Positions 1 through 8,526 of a stretch of 48,752 bases of DNA are shown here, piece after piece. Both the position numbers and the translations under genes were made by a program. The DNA comes from Marinifilaceae bacterium (lineage in GTDB: Bacteria; Bacteroidota; Bacteroidia; Bacteroidales; Marinifilaceae). Where the stretch lies: the NCBI GenBank assembly GCA_016936255.1, contig JAFGYE010000094.1, positions 1-48,752 on the forward strand, written 5' to 3'. The notes beneath the pieces are model-generated. The model was given only the letters and a program-made list of their open reading frames with translations. It ran no database searches and was not told the origin of the DNA. Position 1 is the stretch's first letter. Every line of letters starts with the position of its first letter.

Positions 1-133
1 ATAGAATCAAGTCATACCCTGACAAGAAAGGCTTGGATATAGTCAGAGCATGACAAGCTGATATTTTAAACAGGATTTTGAAATTAATTGGTATTACAAG
101 GATATAGTTGTGCCATAAAAATTAAAACAGTTC

Positions 134-2377
134 CTATTTCACTGCAAACTCAGCACCCAAATCGGCATTGGAATTTCCTCCAATCCAAAGCATAAATTTT
201 CCAGGCTCAACAACATTCATCATTTGCTGATTATGAAATGACAATTCGCTTGCCGGAATTGTGAAACTCACCCTTTTGGCTTCTCCTGCCTTCAGTTTCA
301 CCCGATCGAAAGCTTTTAGTTCTCTTACCGGTCTGGTAACATCTCCAACCAGATCACGAATGTAAACCTGCACAACTTCTTCGGCAGTACATTCGCCTTT
401 GTTGCTTAATAAAACGGATACTTTCAACTCTGCTGTACCTGCAATTACCGGTGTTTCAATCCGTAAGTCTGAATATTCAAAATCAGTATATGATAATCCA
501 AAACCAAAGGGATATAAGGGTTCAAAACCTTCATCCATGTAATGAGAAGTATTTCCCAATGATGTTTGATAGGCCTTTACGGGAATTTTATCAATTGAAG
601 GCCAGTTATTGGGATCAACAGGTCGTCCGCTGTTTTTATGATTGTAGTACATGGGAATCTGTCCAACCGATTTTGGCATTGTTACCGGCAATTTACCTGA
701 AGGTGATACTTTTCCAAACAAAATATTTGCCAATGCTGTTCCTCCCATAGTTCCCGGATGCCATGCATACAGTACTGCATCTGCATTTTCGTATACATCT
801 CCTATACTCAATGCTCTTCCTGCCATTACAATCAGAACGACTGGCTTGCCTGTTTCCGATATTTCCTGTATCAGTTCTTTTTGAATTCCAGGAAGATCAA
901 GTCTGGCCCGGCAATGAGCCTCTCCTGATAATATCGCTTCCTCGCCCACACATACAACAACAACATCAGAGGATTTTGCAGCCTTTATTGCTTGTTTGAA
1001 ACCATCTGAATTTTTGTCTCTTGTGTATTTTAATCCTTTTGCAAAATTCACCTTCGCATTTCCCAGTAAATTTCTAATTCCTTCGAGCGGCGTAATTGAT
1101 AATAAACTGTCGGCATCGAAGCTCCATGTTCCCAATTGCTCGTATTTTTCATGAGCCATCGGGCCAATAACTGCAACTGAATTTATTTTTGTGGAAAGAG
1201 GCAACAGCTTATTTTTATTCTTCAAAAGAACGATGCTCTGTTCGGCCGCTTCCAGAGCTGCTTTTTCTATGTCTTTTTCTCCAATTTCGCCCTGTCCGTT
1301 TTCATCTACATATGGGTGCTCAAATAAGCCCAGTTCAATTTTGATTCGCAGTATATTTCTTACTGCATCATCAACTAAATCTATATTTATAAGACCCTCA
1401 TCCAAAAGTTCCTTAATATGATTTTTGTAACAGGTGGAAGCCATTTCCATATCAACGCCTGCTATCAAAGCTTTTTTTGCTGCATCTTTTTCATCAGAAG
1501 AAAAACCATGACTGATCAATTCATGAATGGATGCCCAGTCGCTGACCACCATTCCATCAAATTGCCACTCCTCTCTTAAAACCTTACGAAACAAGAATTG
1601 ATTTCCCGAAGCCGGAACGCCATTCAAATCATTGAATCCTGTCATAAAAGTTCTGATACCGGCATCCTTGGCTGCTTTGAATGATTTAAAATAAACATCC
1701 CGCAATTCTCCTTCAGGAATAAGTGTTGTATTATAATCCCGGCCTCCTTCTGCGGCACCATAGCCGGCAAAGTGTTTTGCGCAAGCGGCTATTTTACCAT
1801 TTGAAAAAAGAGAACCATTGGTGCCCTGAAAACCTTCGGTAGAAGCAACAGCCATTTTTGAAACCAAGTATGGATCTTCTCCAAAACTTTCTGCAATTCT
1901 CCCCCATCGGGAGTCTCTGGCAATATCAATCATGGGTGCAAATGTCCAGTTAACACCAGCTAAAGAAGCCTCTTGTGCTGCAATACCTGCCCCTTTTTTT
2001 ACTATTTCAGGATTCCAGGCAGCTGCTTGCCCCAAAGGAATTGGGAATATGGTTTTAAAACCATGTACAACATCTCTGCCTATTAACAAAGGAATACCCA
2101 ACCGACTTTCTTCAATTGCTGTTTTTTGAATTTCATTTACTGTTTTTACGTCAACTTCGTTCAAAATAGAGCCAACATTTCCAGCCTTTATTTCTTCTTT
2201 TATCTTATCCGGAATTTGTCCGGAAAAGCCATTGATCTGACACATTTGTCCTATTTTTTCATCAATTGTCATTTGCGACAAAAGTTTCTCAATCTTCTGA
2301 TCATTCGTAGATAAAGAAGATACACAAGACTGTAAAAGGCAAAGACATATCCCTAATACGTAAAATCTATTTACCAT
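134..2377 (-). CDS. GH3 beta-glucosidase, BglX-like lipoprotein
   Basis: Exo-acting beta-glucosidase that should release glucose from beta-linked gluco-oligosaccharides in the periplasm. I chose the ATG at 2377 (747 aa) because it opens a lipoprotein signal ending LLQSC with the lipidated Cys at 18; a longer reading from a TTG at 2419 only adds 14 residues before it. Residues after the Cys are not acidic, which favours the periplasm over surface export. The order is GH3 N-terminal TIM-barrel (nucleophile Asp280 in VVSDW; KHFAGYG and GRDYN loops), GH3 C-terminal alpha/beta domain (ILSGEAHCRA with a candidate acid/base Glu) and a fibronectin-III-like end (FGFGLSYT onward). Length is normal for BglX-type enzymes. 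It lies last in locus 1, behind a terminator, so it may have its own expression control. Family assignment is secure; the exact linkage is inferred from neighbours. Confidence 0.95.
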   Translation of the reverse strand: MVNRFYVLGICLCLLQSCVSSLSTNDQKIEKLLSQMTIDEKIGQMCQINGFSGQIPDKIKEEIKAGNVGSILNEVDVKTVNEIQKTAIEESRLGIPLLIGRDVVHGFKTIFPIPLGQAAAWNPEIVKKGAGIAAQEASLAGVNWTFAPMIDIARDSRWGRIAESFGEDPYLVSKMAVASTEGFQGTNGSLFSNGKIAACAKHFAGYGAAEGGRDYNTTLIPEGELRDVYFKSFKAAKDAGIRTFMTGFNDLNGVPASGNQFLFRKVLREEWQFDGMVVSDWASIHELISHGFSSDEKDAAKKALIAGVDMEMASTCYKNHIKELLDEGLINIDLVDDAVRNILRIKIELGLFEHPYVDENGQGEIGEKDIEKAALEAAEQSIVLLKNKNKLLPLSTKINSVAVIGPMAHEKYEQLGTWSFDADSLLSITPLEGIRNLLGNAKVNFAKGLKYTRDKNSDGFKQAIKAAKSSDVVVVCVGEEAILSGEAHCRARLDLPGIQKELIQEISETGKPVVLIVMAGRALSIGDVYENADAVLYAWHPGTMGGTALANILFGKVSPSGKLPVTMPKSVGQIPMYYNHKNSGRPVDPNNWPSIDKIPVKAYQTSLGNTSHYMDEGFEPLYPFGFGLSYTDFEYSDLRIETPVIAGTAELKVSVLLSNKGECTAEEVVQVYIRDLVGDVTRPVRELKAFDRVKLKAGEAKRVSFTIPASELSFHNQQMMNVVEPGKFMLWIGGNSNADLGAEFAVK

Positions 2378-2420
2378 TTTTTCATTTTTAATCGTTCTTG
2401 AAAACCCAAACGGAATCAAC

Positions 2421-2436
2421 TTTCACCTGTGTGAAA
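2421..2436. promoter_or_regulatory. palindrome upstream of the GH3 gene
   Basis: TTTCAC-CTGT-GTGAAA is a perfect 6-bp inverted repeat with a 4-base centre, lying 44 bp upstream of the chosen GH3 start and after the preceding terminator. It could be an operator or a small 5'-leader hairpin. No clear -7 box was found beside it, so the role is open. Confidence 0.35.
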
Positions 2437-2491
2437 ATTGAATTAGTTTAGCCCAGAGTTTCTTTCTCAGTCCCTTCAACGGCAAACTTAA

Positions 2492-2543
2492 AAAAGGGGC
2501 GCTGCACAAAGAATTCCAATGCCTTCCGAATGCAACGCCCCAT
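2492..2543 (-). terminator. Rho-independent terminator between the PKD lipoprotein gene and GH3
   Basis: Arms GGGGCG-C-TGCA (2498-2508) and TGCA-A-CGCCCC (2533-2543) pair with one internal mismatch around a 24-base loop. On the minus strand the stem is followed by a T6 run (complement of 2492-2497). It separates the SusC/SusD/lipoprotein group from the GH3 gene and may act as a full stop or an attenuator. Confidence 0.75.
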
Positions 2544-2622
2544 AAACTATTCTAATTTATTATAATCATGAACTCTTCCAGATTTAAATCCATGAGTATA
2601 TAGCCCAAACCTGACAGAGGTG

Positions 2623-3489
2623 TTATTGAATTGAACGAATTTCCACATTATCAATAGTAATTCCTTCCTTCATATCACCACCGCCACCTCTTATAACAAG
2701 ATATACTGTTCCTGTAACAGCAGCGGTAAAGACCCCATTGGTTTCGGTTGAACTTCCTACCTTAGTAAATTTCCCTGCAAATGGAGTTGTTCCACTTCCA
2801 TCCCACGTATTTATGCTCAATAGTTTTTCTCCTTCATTGTAATCACCGGATACTGTTTCCGGATCACTATAACCACAATACACTTCGAACCATGTGTCAG
2901 AACAGCCTGTAGTAGAACTGATATACATATCGATTTGATAACTACGCCCTTCTTCTACCTGGATGGCTTGGTAAATTCCATTACCTCCCCAGCTGGGCGT
3001 TGTTAAGTTAGCATTACCGTCATTAAAATTCCAGGTGCCGTTACCTGCACCCGTGCCACCAATTGTCCATTCTGCTATATCATCTTCAGAAGTAAACTTA
3101 CCTCCTCTGATTAAATTTCCAGAAATTGGATCTGAAGTTTCAACATTCACCACGCTTGATGCTTCGCTGCTTAAAATTCCACCTGCTGCAATTACCTTAT
3201 GCTTTATTTCATATTCTCCTGCATCTGGTAAGAACAATTCAAATGAATTACCGCCAGTAGAAAAACCTGTTCCATCTCCTAGATCCCAATAATTACTAAT
3301 AACATATTTGTTACTATTGGTCGTAATTTGATATCTATTTGCAGAAATTTCATCCACTGAAAATCTTACGTCTATCATTTGTTCTGTTACATGTTCTTGA
3401 TCGTCGTAAGTATCCTGAGTACAGGAAACCATTCCTAAAGAAGTTAACAAGACGAATAATCCTATATATATTATTTCAATACGTTTCAT
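2623..3489 (-). CDS. PKD-domain surface glycan-binding lipoprotein (SusE/F position)
   Basis: Probable outer-membrane glycan-binding lipoprotein following SusD. From the ATG at 3489 (288 aa) the protein has a lipoprotein signal ending LGMVSC (Cys23). The following TQDTYDD is acidic, resembling the lipoprotein export signal that sends Bacteroidota lipoproteins to the cell surface. Residues about 40-110 form a PKD-like Ig fold (YWDLGDGTGF). The C-terminal half (about 120-288) starts NLIRGGKF and has the jelly-roll look of CBM4/9-like carbohydrate-binding modules. No catalytic motif is visible. An in-frame ATG at 3540 would add 17 residues and destroy the signal peptide. A near-exact copy of the start region lies about 89 bp upstream (see repeat). 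Glycan specificity is inferred from the locus. Confidence 0.8.
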   Translation of the reverse strand: MKRIEIIYIGLFVLLTSLGMVSCTQDTYDDQEHVTEQMIDVRFSVDEISANRYQITTNSNKYVISNYWDLGDGTGFSTGGNSFELFLPDAGEYEIKHKVIAAGGILSSEASSVVNVETSDPISGNLIRGGKFTSEDDIAEWTIGGTGAGNGTWNFNDGNANLTTPSWGGNGIYQAIQVEEGRSYQIDMYISSTTGCSDTWFEVYCGYSDPETVSGDYNEGEKLLSINTWDGSGTTPFAGKFTKVGSSTETNGVFTAAVTGTVYLVIRGGGGDMKEGITIDNVEIRSIQ

Positions 3490-3587
3490 ATGATTATAAT
3501 TTTGTGTGCTTGCCATATGGAACTCCCAAATTACACTCATCCTCCTGCGTGTAAGGCTTTTTATAGGGGTCGTTTCATATGATTATA
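3482..3587. repeat. direct repeat duplicating the lipoprotein start region
   Basis: CGTTTCATATGATTATA occurs at 3482-3498 and again at 3571-3587, with similar A/T-rich sequence continuing beyond (ATTTTGTG versus TTTTGT). On the minus strand both copies carry ATG AAA CG. The downstream copy (3489) starts the real lipoprotein; the upstream copy (ATG at 3578) reads M-K-R-P-L and stops. The roughly 70 bp between the copies also contain AGGAGG directly abutting an in-frame ATG at 3540. Confidence 0.8.
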
Positions 3588-3596
3588 TTTTGTTTT

Positions 3597-5105
3597 TTAA
3601 TAAGGATTTTGAGTTAAACCGCTATCTGAATCCATCTCGGCCTGCGGAATAGGCAGATGTTTTTTATTCTCTGTCCAAGTGTTTTTTCTGTATTCGTTTG
3701 GAGCAAGTACTGTTGATGCCATTCCGGTACGAACCAAATCCCAATAGCGCTTACCTTCGCCCACAAACTCAAGATGACGTTCCTTAATGATATTATCAAC
3801 AGTAGCAGTAATGCTACCTACACCTGCCCTATCCCGAACTTCATCTAAATAAGTTTGAGCACTTCCTGTTCCTGATACTCCACGTGCTAATAATTCAGCG
3901 GCGTTAAGTAGTGTTTCAGCATATCGATAAACCCTAAGGTTATTGTTGTAATTCATATCCGCAGAACCTGCATAACCGGCATTTCCGTTAGCTCTTGGAA
4001 GGTATTTTTTCAAAAAGTTTCCTGTGTCCTGATAACGTCCTTCGTAAGTAGCTCCAGATTGAGCTGCATAGGTTGCAAAATTTAAAATTCCACCATTTTT
4101 ACGTTGGTCATTATCCTCATACAAATCATATGCTTCCTGACGGACAGGTTCAAATCCCCAACCTCCATCAAAATCATCACTTCCTGATAAACTATTAATA
4201 CCAATCAATTTAGGATAAACAGTACCCCCATCACCGATGGCACTCCCCCAATCTTTTCCTCCATTAACACTAAAATAGTTCACTTCAAATATAGATTCCT
4301 TAGTCCATTCTCCACTTTCTTCCCAAATTCCTGCAAAATCATCATTCAAGATATATTGGTGACTTGCAATAATTTCATTCATGTAAGCCAATGCTGTTGA
4401 ATAGTGGCTTTCATCATTCTGATACATCACCACTTCAGTATATACCATATAAGTCATGGCCAAGGACACTCGTCCTGTATTTTCAGAAGTAGTTTTTATT
4501 GATAATCCACCATTGGCAATCACATCTTCTAATGTTGTGATTATACCTTCATAAACTTCATCGGCAGTTAACTGAGCTGCTATATATGGAAAATCGAGAT
4601 TAGTTTCATAATATGGAATATTGCCCCAAAGTTTCCATAACCACATATAATAGTAAGCCCTTAATGCTTTAGCTTCAGCAATGTAAAGCGCTTTGTTTGA
4701 TTCGGAAATATCCTGTACATTATCTATATATTCCAAAACAGCGTTAGCACGCTTTACTCCTGAATAAAAAGTGGTCCATAAATCGCTGCAAACAATTTCC
4801 GGTGTCGCTTCGTAATTGAACATCTTATGCAGAAAAGGCAAATCACCCTGGTCATTTCCTCCAACATACACATCATCTGACATTACATCTGACACTAAGT
4901 TAAGTTGAGTATATTGTCCCCAGGCATAATCTGTCCAGGATAATGGATCATAAGCAGCAACAAGTGCTTCAAATATACGATCCTCTGTTGTATAATAATC
5001 ATCTATCAATACGCTGCTTGCCGAATCTACTTCAAGGAACTCCTCTTTACAAGAACCCAAAAGGATAAAAAATAAGCTGCAAATTAAAATATATTTATTC
5101 TTCAT
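3597..5105 (-). CDS. SusD/RagB-family outer-membrane nutrient-binding lipoprotein (locus 1)
   Basis: Surface lipoprotein that caps the partner SusC transporter and binds glycan for import. The 502-aa product has a signal ending LLGSC (Cys19) followed by acidic KEEFLEVDS, as expected for surface export. The N-terminal SusD-like part contains the YYTTEDR and AEAKALRAYYYMWLWKLWG helices, and the C-terminal RagB/SusD part ends with RHLEFVGEGKRYWDLVR and IPQAEMDSD-type motifs. Length is typical. It lies 19 bp after susC, so the two are almost certainly co-transcribed. Substrate (beta-glucan) is inferred from flanking glycosidases. Confidence 0.95.
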   Translation of the reverse strand: MKNKYILICSLFFILLGSCKEEFLEVDSASSVLIDDYYTTEDRIFEALVAAYDPLSWTDYAWGQYTQLNLVSDVMSDDVYVGGNDQGDLPFLHKMFNYEATPEIVCSDLWTTFYSGVKRANAVLEYIDNVQDISESNKALYIAEAKALRAYYYMWLWKLWGNIPYYETNLDFPYIAAQLTADEVYEGIITTLEDVIANGGLSIKTTSENTGRVSLAMTYMVYTEVVMYQNDESHYSTALAYMNEIIASHQYILNDDFAGIWEESGEWTKESIFEVNYFSVNGGKDWGSAIGDGGTVYPKLIGINSLSGSDDFDGGWGFEPVRQEAYDLYEDNDQRKNGGILNFATYAAQSGATYEGRYQDTGNFLKKYLPRANGNAGYAGSADMNYNNNLRVYRYAETLLNAAELLARGVSGTGSAQTYLDEVRDRAGVGSITATVDNIIKERHLEFVGEGKRYWDLVRTGMASTVLAPNEYRKNTWTENKKHLPIPQAEMDSDSGLTQNPY

Positions 5106-5124
5106 TACTTTAAGTTTTTAATCG

Positions 5125-8100
5125 TTAAAAAGACAGGTTTAAACCAACTGTATATGTTCTTGCCTGAGGATATATTCCGCGATCAATACCAAGAGAAGTA
5201 CCTCCTGAAGAAATTTCAGGATCAAAACCGTCGTATTTTGTGAAAGTGAAAAGATTCTCTGCTGCAACATAAAAGCGCAAACTATTTACAAATGCCTTAT
5301 TGACAATATTTTTGGGTAGAGTGTAACCTAATGTTACATTTTTTATGCGCATATAATCGCCATCTTTAACATAGAGGTCAGATGATAACCAGTTGCCGTT
5401 ATTATCTGAAAATGAAAACCGCGGAATTGTATTGGAAGTTCCTTCTCCTATCCAACGATCTAACATATAGGCAGGCAAATTAATATAACGCAAGTCTGTA
5501 CGTCGGGTAGCATCATAAATATCGTTACCAACAGTTCCCTGCAGCATCATGCTAAAATCAAAGCCTTTAAAATCAATTCCAAAGTTTATACCGTATGTCC
5601 AGTCAGGCATACCCTTTCCAATCATTGTACGGTCATCATCTCCAATAGAGCCATCTCCATTCAAATCCACAAACCTTACATCTCCAGGAACTGCATTCGC
5701 CTGGATTAAGCCACCTTCATTATTCACATGTGAATTAATTTCTGCATAATTTTGGAAAATACCATCTGTTTTATATCCATAAAAATAGGGGAATGGCAAC
5801 CCATTTTGGGCTCTCGAAATAGTTCCTACATTAGCATAGCTATCGTAATTAGCAAAACCATCTGCATTTCCCAGATTAACCAATTCGTTTTCAAGATAAG
5901 AAGCGTTTCCTCTAATGCTAAAGTTGAAATCGCCAAGCTTGAATCTATAGCCTAAATCAAATTCAATACCCCAGTTTTTCATATCTCCAACATTACCAGT
6001 TGGTTTTGATTCTCCCACATAAGAAGGAATCGACATCGTCATCAACATTCCATTGGTTTTCTTCTCATAGTAATCAACTGTAAATGTCAATGCACTATTT
6101 AAGAATCCGAAATCAAGTCCTATGTCGGTTTGCTCCGATTCTTCCCATGCTAATGAAGTATTAGCCAGCCCAGATGCTTTTGTTCCATTTACTAATGTTC
6201 CATTCCCTGGTCCAAAAGCATAATTATTACCTGTTGAAGTAAGGGCGGTATAACCAAAAGCCCCGATATTTTCATTCCCGTTTTTACCCCATGAAGCTCT
6301 CAGTTTAGAAGAAGTTAACCACTCTGGACGCGATTCCATGAATGCCTCATTTGTAATATTCCATCCCAGTGAAATTGAGGAGAACACACCATATTTTTTC
6401 CCCGGACCAAAATTAGAAGAACCATCTCTACGAATAGTGGCCTGAAACATGTATCTCTCTGAAAAATTATAGCTTAACCGGGCAAACATTGACGCTAAAG
6501 TATGTGGGCTCCAAGCTCCTCCTCCAACTGTCTGGTCTCCATTTGCAGCTGTTCCGGTAGTAAAATCAATATTGGCTTTGTCTCCATTTTCTTCAACCAT
6601 AAATTTATTACTTCCGCCTAAACCACGACCTGTTACTTTTTTAGCTGATTGCCCTAACATTACGTTAAAATTATGCTTGTCGGCAATACTCTTTTCGTAT
6701 GATAAGATATTTTCCACCTGCCAGGTAAATCCACGATTCATACTCGACCAAACTTTTGAGTAATCAGAATAAGCAGATTTACCTAAATAATATTCAGGTG
6801 TCCAACCATCATTACCCCAAAATGCCAGATCAGTTCCAAATGAAGATCTAATCTTTAAATTGTCCCAGATCGTTAATTCGCCCCAAAATGACGACACTAA
6901 CTTGTCCGAGTTATTCTCTTCTCCCGGTAAAGCCAGCTGAGCGACCGGATTAGTGATTTCGTTATATTCATCACCAGCGATTGTATAAATTAACCCATTC
7001 TTTGGGTCACGAACCGCCGTTGGGTGAAGGGCTGCAGCCACTGCCTGATCCTCTTCATACAAACCTAACAATGGTGAGAATGAAATTGCACCTCCAAGTG
7101 CTGAACCATACTCCGAGTTTGTTCCAATACCTTTAGAGTTTATTCTTGAATAGGCAACATTAATTCCTACTGTTAATTTATTTAAAAAATTACGGTTCAT
7201 ATTATCCAAAAGATGGTATGTTGTATTTGACCTTAATGAGATCCTCTCATAATTAGAACGGTCAAAATTTCCACCAACGATTCCATCCTGCTTATAATAA
7301 CCTGCAGAGAAATAATATATAACTTTATCGGATCCGCCGCTAACACTCAATTGATGGTTTTCAACAGGGGCATTGTCATAAAAAACCATATCCTGCCAAT
7401 CTGTACCCTTACCCAATGCATAAGGATTATCATATCTTGCAGTTTCCCCTGAATTAACTAGACCTTCATTTATCAGTAAAGCATATTGTTGGGCATTTAA
7501 CACATCCCTTTTATTCCATTTGCTTTGCCAACCTCGCGAGAAATCATATTTTACAGATAATTTGCCTTTATCTCCACTTTTTGTAGTTATCAGAATAACT
7601 CCATTAGCAGCACGGGCACCATATACTGCTCCTGATGCAGCATCCTTTAGAACTTCAATAGACTGAATGTCACTTGGATTTAAATAATCTATTCCTCCAT
7701 CAATTGGCATACCATCAACAATATATAATGGATCACTATTATTAATTGTACCAATACCACGAATTCGTACTTGCGAAGAAGCTCCCGGCTGTCCGGAAGA
7801 TGATGTAACGGTTACTCCTGAGGCCAATCCTTTCAGAGCATTATCGATGCGAACAGGTGCAATATTTTCTAAATCATCTGCTGAAACTTTCGCAATTGAA
7901 GCAGTTAAAACACTCTTTTTCTGCACTCCGTAACCAACAACAATAACTTCGTCAAGTCCTGTTGTTTCCACATTTAAAACCACATTCATTTCTGAATTGT
8001 TCCCCACCACAATTTCCTGTGAGCTAAAACCAATCAGCGAAAATACCAGTATCCCATCATTTGAGATCTCAATCTGATATTTTCCATCCATATCGGTAGT

Positions 8101-8253
8101 AGTACCGATTGTAGTACCTTTAATCACTACCGAGGCAAACGGCAATGGTATACCATCCTCTGCTGAGGCCACTATACCTGTTACGGCATGCTTTTGTGCA
8201 AAGGATTGCAAGCAAAATAATGCCAAAACTAAAAACAAGACTGTTTTTTTCAT
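5125..8253 (-). CDS. SusC/RagA-family TonB-linked outer-membrane transporter (locus 1)
   Basis: TonB-dependent beta-barrel that imports oligosaccharides across the outer membrane with its SusD partner. The 1042-aa protein has a signal peptide (to about residue 19, SFAQ), a carboxypeptidase-regulatory-like domain (about 22-105, DGIPLPFASVVIKGT), the SusC-type LDEVIVVGYG segment, a plug domain (about 115-225, PLYIVDGMPI and GAVYGARAANGVILITTK) and a C-terminal barrel ending in LNLSF. Its first 90 residues closely resemble those of the second SusC at 33896-36937, and both genes share the leader string CTTAACTAA just before the start. Good evidence for family; transported glycan inferred. Confidence 0.96.
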   Translation of the reverse strand: MKKTVLFLVLALFCLQSFAQKHAVTGIVASAEDGIPLPFASVVIKGTTIGTTTDMDGKYQIEISNDGILVFSLIGFSSQEIVVGNNSEMNVVLNVETTGLDEVIVVGYGVQKKSVLTASIAKVSADDLENIAPVRIDNALKGLASGVTVTSSSGQPGASSQVRIRGIGTINNSDPLYIVDGMPIDGGIDYLNPSDIQSIEVLKDAASGAVYGARAANGVILITTKSGDKGKLSVKYDFSRGWQSKWNKRDVLNAQQYALLINEGLVNSGETARYDNPYALGKGTDWQDMVFYDNAPVENHQLSVSGGSDKVIYYFSAGYYKQDGIVGGNFDRSNYERISLRSNTTYHLLDNMNRNFLNKLTVGINVAYSRINSKGIGTNSEYGSALGGAISFSPLLGLYEEDQAVAAALHPTAVRDPKNGLIYTIAGDEYNEITNPVAQLALPGEENNSDKLVSSFWGELTIWDNLKIRSSFGTDLAFWGNDGWTPEYYLGKSAYSDYSKVWSSMNRGFTWQVENILSYEKSIADKHNFNVMLGQSAKKVTGRGLGGSNKFMVEENGDKANIDFTTGTAANGDQTVGGGAWSPHTLASMFARLSYNFSERYMFQATIRRDGSSNFGPGKKYGVFSSISLGWNITNEAFMESRPEWLTSSKLRASWGKNGNENIGAFGYTALTSTGNNYAFGPGNGTLVNGTKASGLANTSLAWEESEQTDIGLDFGFLNSALTFTVDYYEKKTNGMLMTMSIPSYVGESKPTGNVGDMKNWGIEFDLGYRFKLGDFNFSIRGNASYLENELVNLGNADGFANYDSYANVGTISRAQNGLPFPYFYGYKTDGIFQNYAEINSHVNNEGGLIQANAVPGDVRFVDLNGDGSIGDDDRTMIGKGMPDWTYGINFGIDFKGFDFSMMLQGTVGNDIYDATRRTDLRYINLPAYMLDRWIGEGTSNTIPRFSFSDNNGNWLSSDLYVKDGDYMRIKNVTLGYTLPKNIVNKAFVNSLRFYVAAENLFTFTKYDGFDPEISSGGTSLGIDRGIYPQARTYTVGLNLSF

Positions 8254-8331
8254 AGATAATTAGTTAAGATGATTAGTTAATTATTTTCAATAAATGGATC
8301 TGTTTGTTAGCTTCCGGATCCACCGTAATTA

Positions 8332-8526
8332 TATTCGGGTAATTGCAAACCCAATATGTTTTTCCTGCTGATTCCCAGCTTTGTAAGAAACAATAACAGT
8401 AAGAGAGCAGCTTCCCTCTTGTGCCTTTTTGGTGATGGCAATTCCGAAATTAAGTTTGACTTTTTTCCCTGAGATATTTGGTGAGGAATTGCCATTGAAA
8501 TCTGTATTACTATTGAAGCAAAACTC
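8332..8526 (-). pseudogene. open in-frame stretch after the GH5 stop, possible domain remnant
   Basis: The 273-bp gap between the GH5 gene and susC carries 64 sense codons directly in frame after the GH5 TAA, ending at a TAA at 8329-8331. The translation looks protein-like, with alternating beta-type segments such as VKLNFGIAITKK and SLTVIVSYKAGN, and resembles the end of an Ig-like or CARDB-like domain. It has no credible start of its own. The T9SS domain of GH5 ends normally before it, so this is either decayed coding sequence or chance. It also contains an 11-bp inverted repeat. Confidence 0.3.
8435..8495. repeat. perfect 11-bp inverted repeat
   Basis: ATGGCAATTCC (8435-8445) and GGAATTGCCAT (8485-8495) are exact reverse complements separated by 39 bases. 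No T-run follows on the minus strand, so a simple terminator is unlikely. It sits upstream of susC in locus 1 and could form a leader hairpin. Confidence 0.55.

Noticed and set aside
1-133. Possible end of another gene at the left edge
   Set aside because: Frames on both strands are broken by stops and nothing is recognisable; repeated GGATATAGT is too short to interpret.
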